A stretch of 32,197 nucleotides of DNA, taken from Ignavibacteriota bacterium. Lineage in GTDB: Bacteria; Bacteroidota; Ignavibacteria; UBA10030. The stretch lies in the NCBI GenBank assembly GCA_003142575.1, contig PLMS01000145.1:1-32197 (forward strand), read 5' to 3'. The translations under genes and the position numbers were made by a program. Within the stretch, counting starts at the first letter, position 1, and each line of letters opens with the position of its first letter. The notes beneath the pieces were generated by a model that was not told where the DNA came from, made no database searches, and saw nothing but the letters and a program-made list of their open reading frames with translations. This document shows, one piece after another, positions 15,572 through 24,852 of this stretch.

Positions 15572-15590
15572 GATTCACACCCTTCTTTCC

Positions 15591-15604
15591 TAAGGCATTC
15601 CTTA
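15591..15604. promoter_or_regulatory. small palindrome upstream of the Lrp gene, possible operator
   Basis: TAAGG-CATT-CCTTA, a perfect 5-bp dyad with a 4-bp centre, in the 5' leader of the regulator gene. Lrp/AsnC proteins commonly autoregulate through imperfect palindromes near their promoters. Nothing else identifies it as an operator. Confidence 0.25.
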
Positions 15605-15658
15605 ACTAAAACGATACTATATTATAATAACCATCAAAAATTGACTTAGATATATTAT

Positions 15659-15687
15659 AATTTACGCGAATAAGATGCAAGTGGCAA
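15659..15687 (-). promoter_or_regulatory. putative promoter of the Lrp-type gene
   Basis: On the minus strand, TTGCCA (15687-15682), 17 bp, TAAATT (15664-15659). The predicted start is near 15652, giving a leader of about 80 nt. An overlapping alternative is TTGCAT-15 bp-TATAAT (15680-15654). Confidence 0.4.
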
Positions 15688-15797
15688 TTCAAGAAACATA
15701 AAGATAGTGAGCGCTTTGGGGTTAGACGCGAAGAGACCCCACTTTCTGATCGGTGGGAATATTATAGGAAAAGATATGTTAAATTATGAGAATCAAT

Positions 15798-16466
15798 TTA
15801 TTGCTGAGTCCTTTTCTTTGTTGCTGTCCGAAGTGATGATATAGCTGCTTGTATGGAATCTGCCTTAAAAATCGATGTTCCGGCAACAAGAACATTGGCC
15901 CCTGCATCAATAACGTCTGCTGCTGTGTCTCGATCTATCCCTCCGTCTACCTCCAGAAGAATTTCTTTTTTTGAGAGGTTTATCATTTCTCGCATTTCTT
16001 GAATTTTTTGAAGAGTGCTTTGAATAAATTGCTGACCACCAAAACCCGGCTCAACGGTCATAATAAGAACAAGATCAATCTCTTCAATGATACTTTTAAG
16101 AGTATCGACCGGAGTTGCAGGATTGAGCACAACTCCAGCTTTGCTGCCGCTTTCTTTTATTGCTTGGATCGTTCGGTACAAGTGCAAACAAGATTCTTGA
16201 TGTACTGTGATAATATCTGCGCCTGCGGCACGAAAAGGAGCAATAAATTTGTCCGCATCCTCAATCATTAAATGTACATCCAGCGGGAGTTTTGTGTATT
16301 TCCGAACGGAACGAACCAGGGGTGGACCAAATGTGATGTTAGGAACAAAATGTCCATCCATCACGTCAAGATGAATCCAATCAGCCCCACCTTGTTCAGC
16401 CTCAGAAATTTGTTTTGCAAGATGACCAAAATCTGCAGCGAGTAATGAAGGTGCAATTCTTATCAT
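15798..16466 (-). CDS. rpe: ribulose-phosphate 3-epimerase
   Basis: Interconverts ribulose 5-phosphate and xylulose 5-phosphate (pentose phosphate pathway). A 222-aa TIM barrel of normal length. Motifs in order: IAPSLLAADFGHL (strand 1), WIHLDVMDGHFVPNITFGPP with metal-binding His and Asp, DVHLMIE, MTVEPGFGGQQFI, EVDGGID and NVLVAGTSIF at the phosphate site. It starts 13 nt after the PASTA gene's stop, in the same direction, so the two form an operon read from the PASTA promoter. Confidence 0.97.
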   Translation of the reverse strand: MIRIAPSLLAADFGHLAKQISEAEQGGADWIHLDVMDGHFVPNITFGPPLVRSVRKYTKLPLDVHLMIEDADKFIAPFRAAGADIITVHQESCLHLYRTIQAIKESGSKAGVVLNPATPVDTLKSIIEEIDLVLIMTVEPGFGGQQFIQSTLQKIQEMREMINLSKKEILLEVDGGIDRDTAADVIDAGANVLVAGTSIFKADSIQAAISSLRTATKKRTQQ

Positions 16467-16479
16467 TCGTTCAATTCTC

Positions 16480-17232
16480 TTATTTCGTTTTCATTTCTGT
16501 TTTCTGTGCAACAATAAGATCAATCACTGTTCCTAATTGCATGAGTACACCCGCATGAGGATACTGTTCAAGAATCGTGTTCGGAAGTAATTCCAGGTTT
16601 ATCTGGTAAGTTATTTTTCCGATTCGGAAACCTCTATCCGTGAGTACTTTTTCGGCTTCAGTGAGAGTTTTTGCTGAAACATCAGGCACTAAACGCATGT
16701 CTGTCGATCGGCCTTGACTGACTATTATGTCAATTTGACTTCCGCTTGTCACTTTTTTATTTGGCTGAATTTCTTGCCGGATTATTGTATTGGGGAATAT
16801 ATCTTCTGATGGTTCATAGGATATAGATCCAAGTTTAAGACCACATCGTTCGAGATTAAAAGCTGCTTCACGAGTGGATTTGCCCCTTAAATTCGGAACA
16901 TCAACGAGTTCTTCCCCACCGCTAATGGTTAAATAGATACCTCTTCCATATTTTACTTTTGATTCAGCATTGGGGTTTTGCACGATCACAGTGCCTATCT
17001 TATAACGTTTATCGGTTTTATATTCTGCTTCTTTGGGTTCAAGACCTATATCAAGAAGCTTTTTCTTCGCTTCTGCAATCGGTAGACCAACGACATCAGG
17101 TACTGTTGTTGTCTTTCCTCTCTGCACATAGGACGGCATAATGAAACTGTCTATGAGAACAACGAGAATAAATCCAATAACAACAATAATACCCAGAGGT
17201 CTTATTATTTTCTTAAGTTTCGTCGTTTTCAC
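16480..17232 (-). CDS. membrane-anchored protein with three PASTA domains
   Basis: A 250-aa protein with a short basic N-terminus, one membrane segment (about 11-31) and three PASTA repeats outside it (about 43-108, 109-176, 180-247). Each begins with a P-D/N-V/L signature (VPDVVGLPIAEAKKKL, VPNLRGKSTREAAFNL, VPDVSAKTLTEAEKVL). PASTA domains bind peptidoglycan fragments and normally form the extracellular part of Ser/Thr kinases or PBPs. Here there is no kinase or transpeptidase domain. The topology (cytoplasmic N-terminus, periplasmic PASTA) suggests cell-wall sensing or an accessory to another protein. The start appears to be GTG (17230-17232) without a clear ribosome-binding site, 18 nt from the predicted transcript start. 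Confidence 0.88.
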   Translation of the reverse strand: MKTTKLKKIIRPLGIIVVIGFILVVLIDSFIMPSYVQRGKTTTVPDVVGLPIAEAKKKLLDIGLEPKEAEYKTDKRYKIGTVIVQNPNAESKVKYGRGIYLTISGGEELVDVPNLRGKSTREAAFNLERCGLKLGSISYEPSEDIFPNTIIRQEIQPNKKVTSGSQIDIIVSQGRSTDMRLVPDVSAKTLTEAEKVLTDRGFRIGKITYQINLELLPNTILEQYPHAGVLMQLGTVIDLIVAQKTEMKTK

Positions 17233-17256
17233 ATATCTATCGGTATTATTATGTTA

Positions 17257-17285
17257 AATATAAAGATTAATGGACTAAATTACAA
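17257..17285 (-). promoter_or_regulatory. putative promoter of PASTA-rpe
   Basis: On the minus strand, TTGTAA (17285-17280), 17 bp, TATATT (17262-17257). The predicted start is near 17250, leaving a leader of only about 18 nt before the GTG start. Confidence 0.5.
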
Positions 17286-17571
17286 TAAACTTCCTCTTCT
17301 TGATTTTGTTCAGGTTTGCCAAATAGCATGCATTATGTAAAAATTGAATTTTGCCTCAATTGTCGGGAAAGTATCATTTCCTGTAGAAATTGATTCTGGA
17401 TGATACGAATCTCAACATTGCACATGTCGGTATTTAAAAAGCGATAAAAAGGATGGCATGCGGCAGAACTGAAAAGACATTTTTTTTGGTTGCAATTTCA
17501 ACATAGAATTATCTTCCTGTGTATTGTGGTTAAGCTTTTTAGAATAAGGCTTCTATGTCCATTATACAACA
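17286..17571. other. divergent intergenic region without gene
   Basis: With its two flanking promoters this forms a 413-base gap between the divergent PASTA-rpe and cdd units. The longest ATG frames are under 20 codons. There is a T8 run at about 17480 but no stem before it. I see no known RNA motif. Confidence 0.5.
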
Positions 17572-17600
17572 TTGCTTCTCAATCTAATCTTCTCTATATT
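17572..17600 (+). promoter_or_regulatory. putative promoter of cdd-tdk-PNP-bshC
   Basis: TTGCTT (17572-17577), 17 bp, TATATT (17595-17600). The predicted start is near 17607, about 39 nt before the cdd ATG. Both hexamers and the spacer length are identical to those of the rimP candidate at 31903-31931. Confidence 0.5.
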
Positions 17601-17645
17601 TTTCCACAATTCTAGACAAAAATATAGTCGTCTATTGATAATACA

Positions 17646-18053
17646 ATGAAAAAAGAATATCGAGAACTTGCAGAAGCGGCTCAAAAAGCAAAACTCAATG
17701 CATATGCCCCTTTTTCGAAGTTTGGTGTCGGCGCCGCTCTTCTTACTGCTGATGGTCAAATTTTCACAGGATGCAACATTGAAAACAGTTCGTATGGCTT
17801 AACTATTTGTGCTGAACGTGTAGCAATCTTTAAGGCAATTTCTCAAGGTGCTTCGAAATTCAAGGCAATTGCCCTTGTCTCAGATGATCCCGGTTTTACA
17901 CCCCCTTGTGGCGCCTGCCGACAAGTATTATCCGACCTTACTGGCAACATCGATTTCGTCATGATGAATGCAAAAAAGCGATTCAAAATTATCAAACTTA
18001 ACTCGCTTCTCCCCTTTGCTTTTACCGGAATTAACTTAAAGCAATCACCATAA
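17646..18053 (+). CDS. cdd: cytidine deaminase
   Basis: Deaminates cytidine and deoxycytidine to (deoxy)uridine with a catalytic zinc. A 135-aa homotetrameric-type enzyme. Motifs: [16 protein letters not shown] (19-34), [18 protein letters not shown], where C55 is the zinc ligand and E57 the proton shuttle, and PPCGACRQ with zinc ligands C88 and C91. It is the first gene of a plus-strand salvage unit with tdk (14-nt gap), PNP and bshC. Confidence 0.96.
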   Translation: MKKEYRELAEAAQKAKLNAYAPFSKFGVGAALLTADGQIFTGCNIENSSYGLTICAERVAIFKAISQGASKFKAIALVSDDPGFTPPCGACRQVLSDLTGNIDFVMMNAKKRFKIIKLNSLLPFAFTGINLKQSP

Positions 18054-18067
18054 ACTGTTTTTCAAAA

Positions 18068-18643
18068 ATGGATACCTCAGCTCTACATAATGTCCCACGT
18101 AATACCGGTTGGATTGAAGTTGTTTGCGGCTGTATGTTTAGTGGAAAAACGGAAGAGCTCATTCGTCGGCTTCGACGGGCACAAATTGCCAAACAAAAGG
18201 TGGCAATCTTTAAGCCAAAAGTCGACACTCGATATAGTGCGGAACATATTACATCCCATAGCGAACAATCGCTCGTCGCCCAAGTCGTCGAAGATGCGAA
18301 TGAAATTCTGAGTCTCGTAAATGACGCTCAAGTCGTAGGGATTGACGAAGGACAATTCTTCAAACCAAACATTGTTGACGTGTGCAATCATTTAGCCAAT
18401 CAAGGAAAGCGAGTTATCGTTGCTGGTCTCGATCAAGATTATACTGGAAAACCCTTTGAACCAATGCCACAACTCCTTGCTATAGCAGAATATATAACTA
18501 AAACCTTAGCAATTTGCGTAGTATGTGGAAATCCCGCTGATCGAACACAACGTATGGTCAATCAACACGAAAGAGTTATCGTTGGTGCAAAAGATATCTA
18601 TGAAGCAAGGTGTCGACGTTGTCATAAACCTCTTCAGGAATGA
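18068..18643 (+). CDS. tdk: thymidine kinase (type II, TK1-like)
   Basis: Phosphorylates thymidine (and deoxyuridine) with ATP. At 191 aa it has the expected length. The P-loop is GCMFSGKT (21-28). DEGQF (93-97) holds the catalytic Glu94. The zinc-binding lasso uses C150 and C153 (CVVC) plus C182 and C185 (CRRC), all present. The lasso region lies just before and around the thymidine-binding part. It is downstream of cdd, so deoxycytidine could be routed via deoxyuridine to the kinase. Confidence 0.96.
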   Translation: MDTSALHNVPRNTGWIEVVCGCMFSGKTEELIRRLRRAQIAKQKVAIFKPKVDTRYSAEHITSHSEQSLVAQVVEDANEILSLVNDAQVVGIDEGQFFKPNIVDVCNHLANQGKRVIVAGLDQDYTGKPFEPMPQLLAIAEYITKTLAICVVCGNPADRTQRMVNQHERVIVGAKDIYEARCRRCHKPLQE

Positions 18644-18670
18644 TTTATTGAGTACGAGCTATTGAATTCA

Positions 18671-19516
18671 ATGACTGAATCTGTTTTCTTAAAGAAAAAA
18701 GAAGTCCGTGAAGCAATAAATTTCATTCGGCAAGTTACAGATTTTCGACCTCGACTTGCATTGATTCTTGGGTCAGGTCTTGGTAATTTTGGCGACAGAA
18801 TCAACGCAATATCTACAGTCTCTTCCTCTGAAATCCCATATTATCCGGTTTCATCGGTTCAAGGTCATGCTGGAAAACTAATTTTTGGATATTTGCAAAC
18901 AGACACCTTTCACTCAATGCCTTTGCTTGTCTTTCAAGGTCGTGTTCATTTTTATGAAATTGGGTCTATTGAACGAGTTGTTTTTCCGATCGTCTTCTCC
19001 CATCAACTCGGCATTAAGAAACTTATTATTACAAATGCGGCGGGCGGTATTAACAGTTGTTTTCATGCGGGTGATCTTATGCTTATTCAGGACATCCTCA
19101 ATCTTGCGGGTATTCAGCTTCCCACAACACCAAACGATTCAGTCTTGCCGAACCAGAAATATTCAAATTATTTTGATACAGAAATGAAGCATAAAGTACT
19201 CCAATGTGCTTCGCAAATCAAAATACCGTTGCAGCAAGGTACATACTGCTGCCTCAGGGGACCTTCCTATGAAACGCCAGCAGAGATCCAAATGCTTAAA
19301 CGAATCGGTGTTGATGCTGTCGGTATGTCGACCGTTCCTGAAATATTTCTTGCACGCAGTTTAGGAATGAAAACCGTCGGTATTTCTCTCATTTCAAATT
19401 TAGCAGCTGGAATTTCTTCAGTAAAACTTTCTCATGCAGATGTAACGGAAACAGGGACCAAAGTAACTGGGCGTTTTTCTGAACTCATAGAGCAACTTGT
19501 TCTTTCTCTTAATTAA
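18671..19516 (+). CDS. punA: purine nucleoside phosphorylase (class I, trimeric type)
   Basis: Phosphorolysis of purine (deoxy)nucleosides to free base and (deoxy)ribose 1-phosphate. Motifs of the trimeric PNP family: LILGSGLGNFGD, VQGHAGKLIFG, LLVFQGRVHFYE (phosphate-binding Arg/His), ITNAAGGIN, and the base pocket RGPSYETPAEIQM followed by GVDAVGMSTVPE. I take the ATG at 18671 (281 aa). An in-frame TTG at 18662 would add three residues and has no better ribosome-binding site. The free adenine or hypoxanthine made can feed phosphoribosyltransferases such as Apt. Confidence 0.93.
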   Translation: MTESVFLKKKEVREAINFIRQVTDFRPRLALILGSGLGNFGDRINAISTVSSSEIPYYPVSSVQGHAGKLIFGYLQTDTFHSMPLLVFQGRVHFYEIGSIERVVFPIVFSHQLGIKKLIITNAAGGINSCFHAGDLMLIQDILNLAGIQLPTTPNDSVLPNQKYSNYFDTEMKHKVLQCASQIKIPLQQGTYCCLRGPSYETPAEIQMLKRIGVDAVGMSTVPEIFLARSLGMKTVGISLISNLAAGISSVKLSHADVTETGTKVTGRFSELIEQLVLSLN

Positions 19517-19549
19517 TATTACGTATATCATATATATACTTTTTCGAAC

Positions 19550-21199
19550 ATGCTTATGAACTATATCCCTTACAATGAACTTCAATCCGACGAAGCAGGC
19601 TTCTCTCGCCTGTTTGTTGACTATGTGAACAACTATTCCCGTGTTAAAGATTTCTTTGTCGGTGATTTTCGTGATGAAAAATATTGGCGTGCAAGTCTTG
19701 AAACAATCTCACATCGATCGATTGACCGCTCATCGCTTGTTCAGGTTCTTTTAAATCAGAACCGTGATTATCACTGCGGTGTCAAAACCTTAGCGAACAT
19801 CGACCTTCTTCTCAACGAGAACACGGTCGCAATCATTACCGGTCAACAGGTCGGCCTTTTCAGCGGACCGCTATATGCGCTTTACAAGACACTTACTGCG
19901 CTTAAGCTTGCTGAGCGTCTCTCTCAGCAATATCCCGATTATAACTTTGTTCCTGTTTTTTGGTTGGAAGGTGAAGACCATGATATTGAAGAAGTATCCT
20001 CTTTTGCACTTTTTAACTCTTCGAACGAACTTCTTCGCCTTCAATATCAATATGAAGATAAGACAGGCGGGAAAAATATCGGTGCGGTTGGTGAATTACA
20101 TTTTGATGATTCGATTGTGACATTATTCGACAGTCTCCGGCAATCACTGCTACCAACAGAATTTTCTCCAAAAGTAATCGAGTTATTCGAAACAGCATAT
20201 CAGAAAGGAATGACGTTTAGCCGAGCATTCATTCATCTTTTCAGCGTTTTGCTTGAAGATTCTGGACTGATTTTCTTCGATCCACATAATGTAGCAACAA
20301 AGAAAATCCTCACTCCAATATTTGAACAAGAATTAAAAAATGTTTCCCGCACATGTCAACTTGTCGTTGCTCAAAGTGAGCTTTTGGAACAACAATATCA
20401 TGCTCAAGTGAAACCTCGGTCCGTCAATCTTTTTATGTTTCATAATGGCGGAAGATATGCTTTAGAGCCTCATCCCGAAGGATTTTCTCTCAAAGGTACA
20501 CGGAAAACATTTTCAGTAGATGAGGTACTTGGCTTTTTGCACACTGATCCGAATTTGTTTAGTCCCAATGTGGTTCTGCGACCAATCTGCCAGGATTACC
20601 TTTTCCCAACATTAGCATATGTTGCAGGTCCCTCCGAAGTAGCCTATTTCGCTCAGTTTAAGTTGCTCTATGAACATTTTGACATTCCTGAGCCGATCAT
20701 CTACCCGCGAGCCAGCGCAACTATCGTAGAAGAGCGAATTCGGAAAGTGATCGATAAATTCAGTCTTCGCATTGAAGACTTCTTCGGCGACATCGATCTT
20801 CTGAAAGGGAGAGTGGCAAGCACAATCTCTGATTTCAAAGTGGAAGAATTGTTTTCGAATACGTTCGGGACTGTATCAGAAAGCTTGACAAGTTTGAAGG
20901 GTGGTTTAGAATCTATAGACCCAACGCTCGTTCCTGCAATGGAAAATACTCTTACTCGAATGCAAGCAGCTCTCAATACCCTAAAAGAAAAGACTATTGC
21001 TGCACAAAAACGACAACACGATATATCGCTTCGGCAATTAGACAGGGTATCAATAAATTTATTTCCTCATTCAAATTTACAGGAAAGGGAAATAAATCTC
21101 ATCTATTATTTGAATAAATATGGATTAGAATTTTTGCGTTGGCTTCGCGGTGAGCTTGTCATTGATAAGTTCATGCACCAAATCATTAATATAGAATAA
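19550..21199 (+). CDS. bshC: putative cysteine ligase BshC (bacillithiol biosynthesis)
   Basis: Adds cysteine to GlcN-malate, the last step of bacillithiol synthesis. At 549 aa it is typical of BshC. Diagnostic are ITGQQVGLFSGPLYALYKT (96-114), the VFWLEGEDHD motif (136-145), FFDPH, LRPICQDYLFPTLAYVAGP and the C-terminal coiled coil (about 440-500). BshA and BshB are not in the window. The ATG at 19550 is used; a second in-frame ATG is two codons later, and neither has a clear ribosome-binding site. It is the last gene of the nucleoside-salvage unit and converges on aroA. Presence of BshC implies bacillithiol as the low-molecular-weight thiol. Confidence 0.95.
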   Translation: MLMNYIPYNELQSDEAGFSRLFVDYVNNYSRVKDFFVGDFRDEKYWRASLETISHRSIDRSSLVQVLLNQNRDYHCGVKTLANIDLLLNENTVAIITGQQVGLFSGPLYALYKTLTALKLAERLSQQYPDYNFVPVFWLEGEDHDIEEVSSFALFNSSNELLRLQYQYEDKTGGKNIGAVGELHFDDSIVTLFDSLRQSLLPTEFSPKVIELFETAYQKGMTFSRAFIHLFSVLLEDSGLIFFDPHNVATKKILTPIFEQELKNVSRTCQLVVAQSELLEQQYHAQVKPRSVNLFMFHNGGRYALEPHPEGFSLKGTRKTFSVDEVLGFLHTDPNLFSPNVVLRPICQDYLFPTLAYVAGPSEVAYFAQFKLLYEHFDIPEPIIYPRASATIVEERIRKVIDKFSLRIEDFFGDIDLLKGRVASTISDFKVEELFSNTFGTVSESLTSLKGGLESIDPTLVPAMENTLTRMQAALNTLKEKTIAAQKRQHDISLRQLDRVSINLFPHSNLQEREINLIYYLNKYGLEFLRWLRGELVIDKFMHQIINIE

Positions 21200-21224
21200 A
21201 AACAGCGAACTATGCAGCTCGCTG
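21195..21224 (-). terminator. intrinsic terminator after aroA
   Basis: On the minus strand, CAGCGA, a 10-nt loop, TCGCTG, then TTTTTATT, 33 nt past the aroA stop. The U-tract faces the minus-strand operon, so this ends the long rimP-to-aroA transcript. On the plus strand no T-run follows, so bshC is not clearly terminated by it. Confidence 0.75.
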
Positions 21225-21256
21225 CTTACTCCACCTTCGATTCTTTGTCTGAATAT

Positions 21257-22540
21257 CTACATTTTTGCAGATGCCAATAATTCTTTCCAAAATCCTGGGA
21301 AAGAAATATCAACACATTCCGTATCCTGGATTGTAACATTATGAATCCGAATGCCAGCAATACCGAATGCCATTGCAATTCGATGGTCACCATAACTAGG
21401 AAGTATGTTGCCTGAATATTTCTTCCTGCCTTCAAATGCAAAGCCGTCTTCGTACTCTTCTACTTCACACCCAAGGAGGCGTAAATTATTGACTATTGCT
21501 GATATTCTATCTGTCTCTTTCATACGCAATTCTCGTGCATCGTGAATTCGAAAACTTCCTTCAGCAAAAAGAGCAGTCACGGAAAGAATCGGGATCTCAT
21601 CGATGAGATCGACTACTTCTGCACCGTGAAGTTCAAGATTACTTTTCAACTCTGAATATTGAACAAGAAGATCACCAATAGGCTCGCCTTCAATTATTCT
21701 TTCATTATCGATCTGAATGTTGCCACCCATTGTTCTCAATATATCCAAAATGCGTCTACGAGTTGGATTGAGTCCAATATTTTGAAGCCTGAGATTTGAT
21801 CCAGGTACAATTAATCCCGCAGAAAGTAAAAATGCAGCTGCCGAGATATCTCCAGGAATAAAGAATCGCTTTCCTTCTATTTTCACATCAGGATGTACTC
21901 CAACTACAAAAGAACCATTCTCGTTCTTTGTCTGAAGGCCAAGCATACGCTCTGTATGATCTCTTGTCTGCGTTTTCTCAATAATAGACGTTGTATCATC
22001 GGCATAAAGACCGGCAAAAAGGAGAGAAGATTTCACTTGTGCACTCGGCATGGGAAGAGCATAACGAATTGCATGAAGTCGATCAACTGGCTCGACTTTT
22101 ATCGGAGCTGTATTTATATCGGTTCCATGAATGTGCGCACCCATAAGTCGGAGAGGGTCCAAAATCCTTTTCATTGGTCGTTGAGAAAGCGATGAATCAC
22201 CTACGATGACAGAAGAGAAACGTTGCCCTGCGAGAATTCCAGAAAGTAAACGTATCGTGGTTCCGGAATTTCCTGCATCCAAAGGTGCAGATGACATTTG
22301 CAAACCATGTCGACCATTTCCATAGATAATTATTTGCTTGCCAAGGTCTTCTATTTTTAGGCCAAGCTGCCTGATGCACGATAACGTGCTCATGGGATCG
22401 GCCGCGCGTGAACAAAAACTTATTTCTGAAACACCATCAGCAATAGCTCCGATCATAAGAGCACGATGAGAAATGGATTTATCGCCAGGAACATGCCGTG
22501 TTCCTTGAAGATGAGTGATTTGTGGTATGGAAAGATTCAT
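21257..22540 (-). CDS. aroA: 3-phosphoshikimate 1-carboxyvinyltransferase (EPSP synthase)
   Basis: Sixth step of the shikimate pathway (shikimate 3-phosphate + PEP to EPSP). 427 aa. Motifs: PGDKSISHRALM, DAGNSGTTIRLLSG (PEP site), DSSLSQRPM, SAQVKSSLLFAGLYAD, DLIDEIPIL with the catalytic Asp, RMKETDRI and YGDHRIAMAF. The start is taken at ATG 22540. A GTG 15 bases upstream is in frame, but the GAGGA ribosome-binding site overlaps it and is spaced correctly for the ATG. It lies 69 nt downstream of pnp and is the last gene before the operon terminator. Confidence 0.95.
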   Translation of the reverse strand: MNLSIPQITHLQGTRHVPGDKSISHRALMIGAIADGVSEISFCSRAADPMSTLSCIRQLGLKIEDLGKQIIIYGNGRHGLQMSSAPLDAGNSGTTIRLLSGILAGQRFSSVIVGDSSLSQRPMKRILDPLRLMGAHIHGTDINTAPIKVEPVDRLHAIRYALPMPSAQVKSSLLFAGLYADDTTSIIEKTQTRDHTERMLGLQTKNENGSFVVGVHPDVKIEGKRFFIPGDISAAAFLLSAGLIVPGSNLRLQNIGLNPTRRRILDILRTMGGNIQIDNERIIEGEPIGDLLVQYSELKSNLELHGAEVVDLIDEIPILSVTALFAEGSFRIHDARELRMKETDRISAIVNNLRLLGCEVEEYEDGFAFEGRKKYSGNILPSYGDHRIAMAFGIAGIRIHNVTIQDTECVDISFPGFWKELLASAKM

Positions 22541-22609
22541 AATAATAATCCTCACACCGCGCTTCTGTTTTTCGTGATGTAAGGATATGTGTTCAAAGAA
22601 GTGTAAGAA

Positions 22610-24787
22610 TTAATGATGTGGACGAGAATGCCTATCGTCTCTGCCTCCACGGCTATCTGTTTTCTTACGTTCACGCGAACGTTTCATTTCTTCATGAGCA
22701 TTTTCTCCACCAGGCAACAATGCCTTGTGACTCAAACTCATCTTTCCATCTGCATCAATATGCATGAGCTTGACTTCAATCACATCTCCGACTTTGATAA
22801 AGTTCTCAACTTTTTCGACACGCTGCACATCGAGTTGAGAAACGTGGACTAAACCTTCTTTGCCAGGAAGAATTTCTACAAATGCGCCGAAATCTGTAAT
22901 TTTTTTGACTGTTGCCTTGTATACTTTATCTACTTCGGGTAATTCAGCAAGACCACGAATATAGAGCATTGCTTTATCTGCAGATTCCTTTTCAACCGCT
23001 GCAACTGTCACTGTCCCATCATCTTCAACATTGATCTCTGCACCGCTGTCCTTGACGAGTTGACGAATATTCTTGCCGCCTGGTCCAATGAGTGCGCCAA
23101 TCATATCAACAGGAATTTTAATGGTTTGAAGGCGTGGAGCATATTGAGATAACTCTGCTCGTGCAGCGGGAAGAGTTTTTGCCATAATATCAAGAATATG
23201 CAATCGTCCATCTCTCGCTTGTGCTAATGCATTTTCCAAAATCTGTAATGAAATCCCTTTAATCTTGATATCCATTTGAAATGCTGTGATTCCCTTACTC
23301 GTTCCCGCAACCTTGAAATCCATATCACCCAGATGATCTTCATTTCCAAGAATATCGCTCAAGATTGCTACCTGATTTAATTCTTTTACCAATCCCATCG
23401 CAATACCCGCAACTGGACGAGGCATCGGAACGCCGGCATCAAACAGTGCAAGCGTACCTGCGCATACAGTCGCCATCGATGAAGAACCGTTCGATTCAAG
23501 AATATCAGAGACAATCCGAACGGTATAAGGGAAGTCCGCTTCTGCAGGGATCAGTCGTTTCAATGAGCGTTCAGCAAGATTACCATGACCGATCTCACGT
23601 CTACCGGTTGAACCTACACGTCCAACTTCTCCAACACTAAACGGCGGAAAATTGTAATGCAACATGAAGCGTTTTGTTGTTTCTGGTAAAAGACCTTCGA
23701 GGACTTGTTCGTCCATCTTCGTACCGAGTGTCGCCGATGTAAGACTTTGTGTTTCGCCGCGAGTAAAAAGCGCCGAGCCGTGTGTGCGCGGCAAGATGCC
23801 TACTTCGCAAGTAATCGGTCGAATATCTGTTAAACCACGTCCATCAAGGCGTTTGCCATCATTGAGGATGGTTGAGCGCATTGCATCGCGTTCAATATCA
23901 TGGACCAATTCATCGATGATGGGTTCTTTTTCCGGATATTTCTCTGCTAAAGAAGCCTTTACCTCGTCGTATACTTTGTGATTTGCTTCCGATCGTTCTT
24001 CTTTCGTCATAACCGTGCGGCTCAATTGTCTCAGCTTTTTTTCCGCAAGAATCTTCACACTTTCGCTCAGACCAGCCGGAATCTCAGATGAAACAATGTC
24101 TCGCTTTGGCTTATTAATCTCTTTTGCAAGGTCAATCTGAATATTGCACAGATTTTTGATTGCTTCATGTCCCACGCGTAACGCTTCAAGTAAGTCTGCT
24201 TCAGAAGACTCAGCAGATTCACCTTCAACCATAACGATGGAGTCAATCGTTCCGGCAACGGTAATATCCAAATCACTCTTTTCTAAATCTTTGAATGTTG
24301 GATTCAGAGTATATTTTCCGTTAACACGTCCTACGCGTACTTCCGCAATAGGACCGTCAAACGGAATATCCGACACCATCAACGCAGCGGAGGCAGCGCA
24401 GGCTCCGAGCACATCTCCATCATGTTCCATATCGGAAGAATAGACGGTCACAAGAACCTGAGTCTCATTCATATATCCCTTTGGGAACATCGGACGTATA
24501 GGTCGATCAATCAAACGGGAAGAAACTACTTCTTTTTCAGTTGGACGGCCTTCGCGTTTAAAAAAACCACCAGGTATTTTTCCAGCAGCAGCTGTCTTTT
24601 CTCTGTACTCAACTTGTAGCGGAAAGAAATCTTGACCTTCTTTCGCTTCATAATCGCTCACCACTGTCGCCAGGACCATTGTATCTCCATAGCGAACCAT
24701 AACAGCGCCGTGTGCCTGTTTAGCAAACCTGCCTGTTTCGAGTGATAATACTTTTCCGTTGAGTTCTATTTCCTTCGTGACCATCAT
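22610..24787 (-). CDS. pnp: polyribonucleotide nucleotidyltransferase (PNPase)
   Basis: Phosphorolytic 3'-5' exoribonuclease of the RNA degradosome. About 725 aa: two RNase PH domains, the second with the catalytic SDILGNEDHLGDMDFK stretch, then a KH domain (IGALIGPGGKNIRQL) and an S1 domain (KKITDFGAFVEILPGKEGL). The tail is rich in Arg, Asp and His (about the last 25 residues) and probably disordered. I start at ATG 24787, which has AGG five bases upstream. The frame can be extended to an ATG at 24802 that lacks a spaced ribosome-binding site. It is downstream of rpsO, the classical order. Confidence 0.96.
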   Translation of the reverse strand: MMVTKEIELNGKVLSLETGRFAKQAHGAVMVRYGDTMVLATVVSDYEAKEGQDFFPLQVEYREKTAAAGKIPGGFFKREGRPTEKEVVSSRLIDRPIRPMFPKGYMNETQVLVTVYSSDMEHDGDVLGACAASAALMVSDIPFDGPIAEVRVGRVNGKYTLNPTFKDLEKSDLDITVAGTIDSIVMVEGESAESSEADLLEALRVGHEAIKNLCNIQIDLAKEINKPKRDIVSSEIPAGLSESVKILAEKKLRQLSRTVMTKEERSEANHKVYDEVKASLAEKYPEKEPIIDELVHDIERDAMRSTILNDGKRLDGRGLTDIRPITCEVGILPRTHGSALFTRGETQSLTSATLGTKMDEQVLEGLLPETTKRFMLHYNFPPFSVGEVGRVGSTGRREIGHGNLAERSLKRLIPAEADFPYTVRIVSDILESNGSSSMATVCAGTLALFDAGVPMPRPVAGIAMGLVKELNQVAILSDILGNEDHLGDMDFKVAGTSKGITAFQMDIKIKGISLQILENALAQARDGRLHILDIMAKTLPAARAELSQYAPRLQTIKIPVDMIGALIGPGGKNIRQLVKDSGAEINVEDDGTVTVAAVEKESADKAMLYIRGLAELPEVDKVYKATVKKITDFGAFVEILPGKEGLVHVSQLDVQRVEKVENFIKVGDVIEVKLMHIDADGKMSLSHKALLPGGENAHEEMKRSRERKKTDSRGGRDDRHSRPHH

Positions 24788-24852
24788 AATTACCTGCTTC
24801 ATTCTTTTAAAAATATGCGTACAAAAATTGCTACCGTGTATGGTACAGTCAT

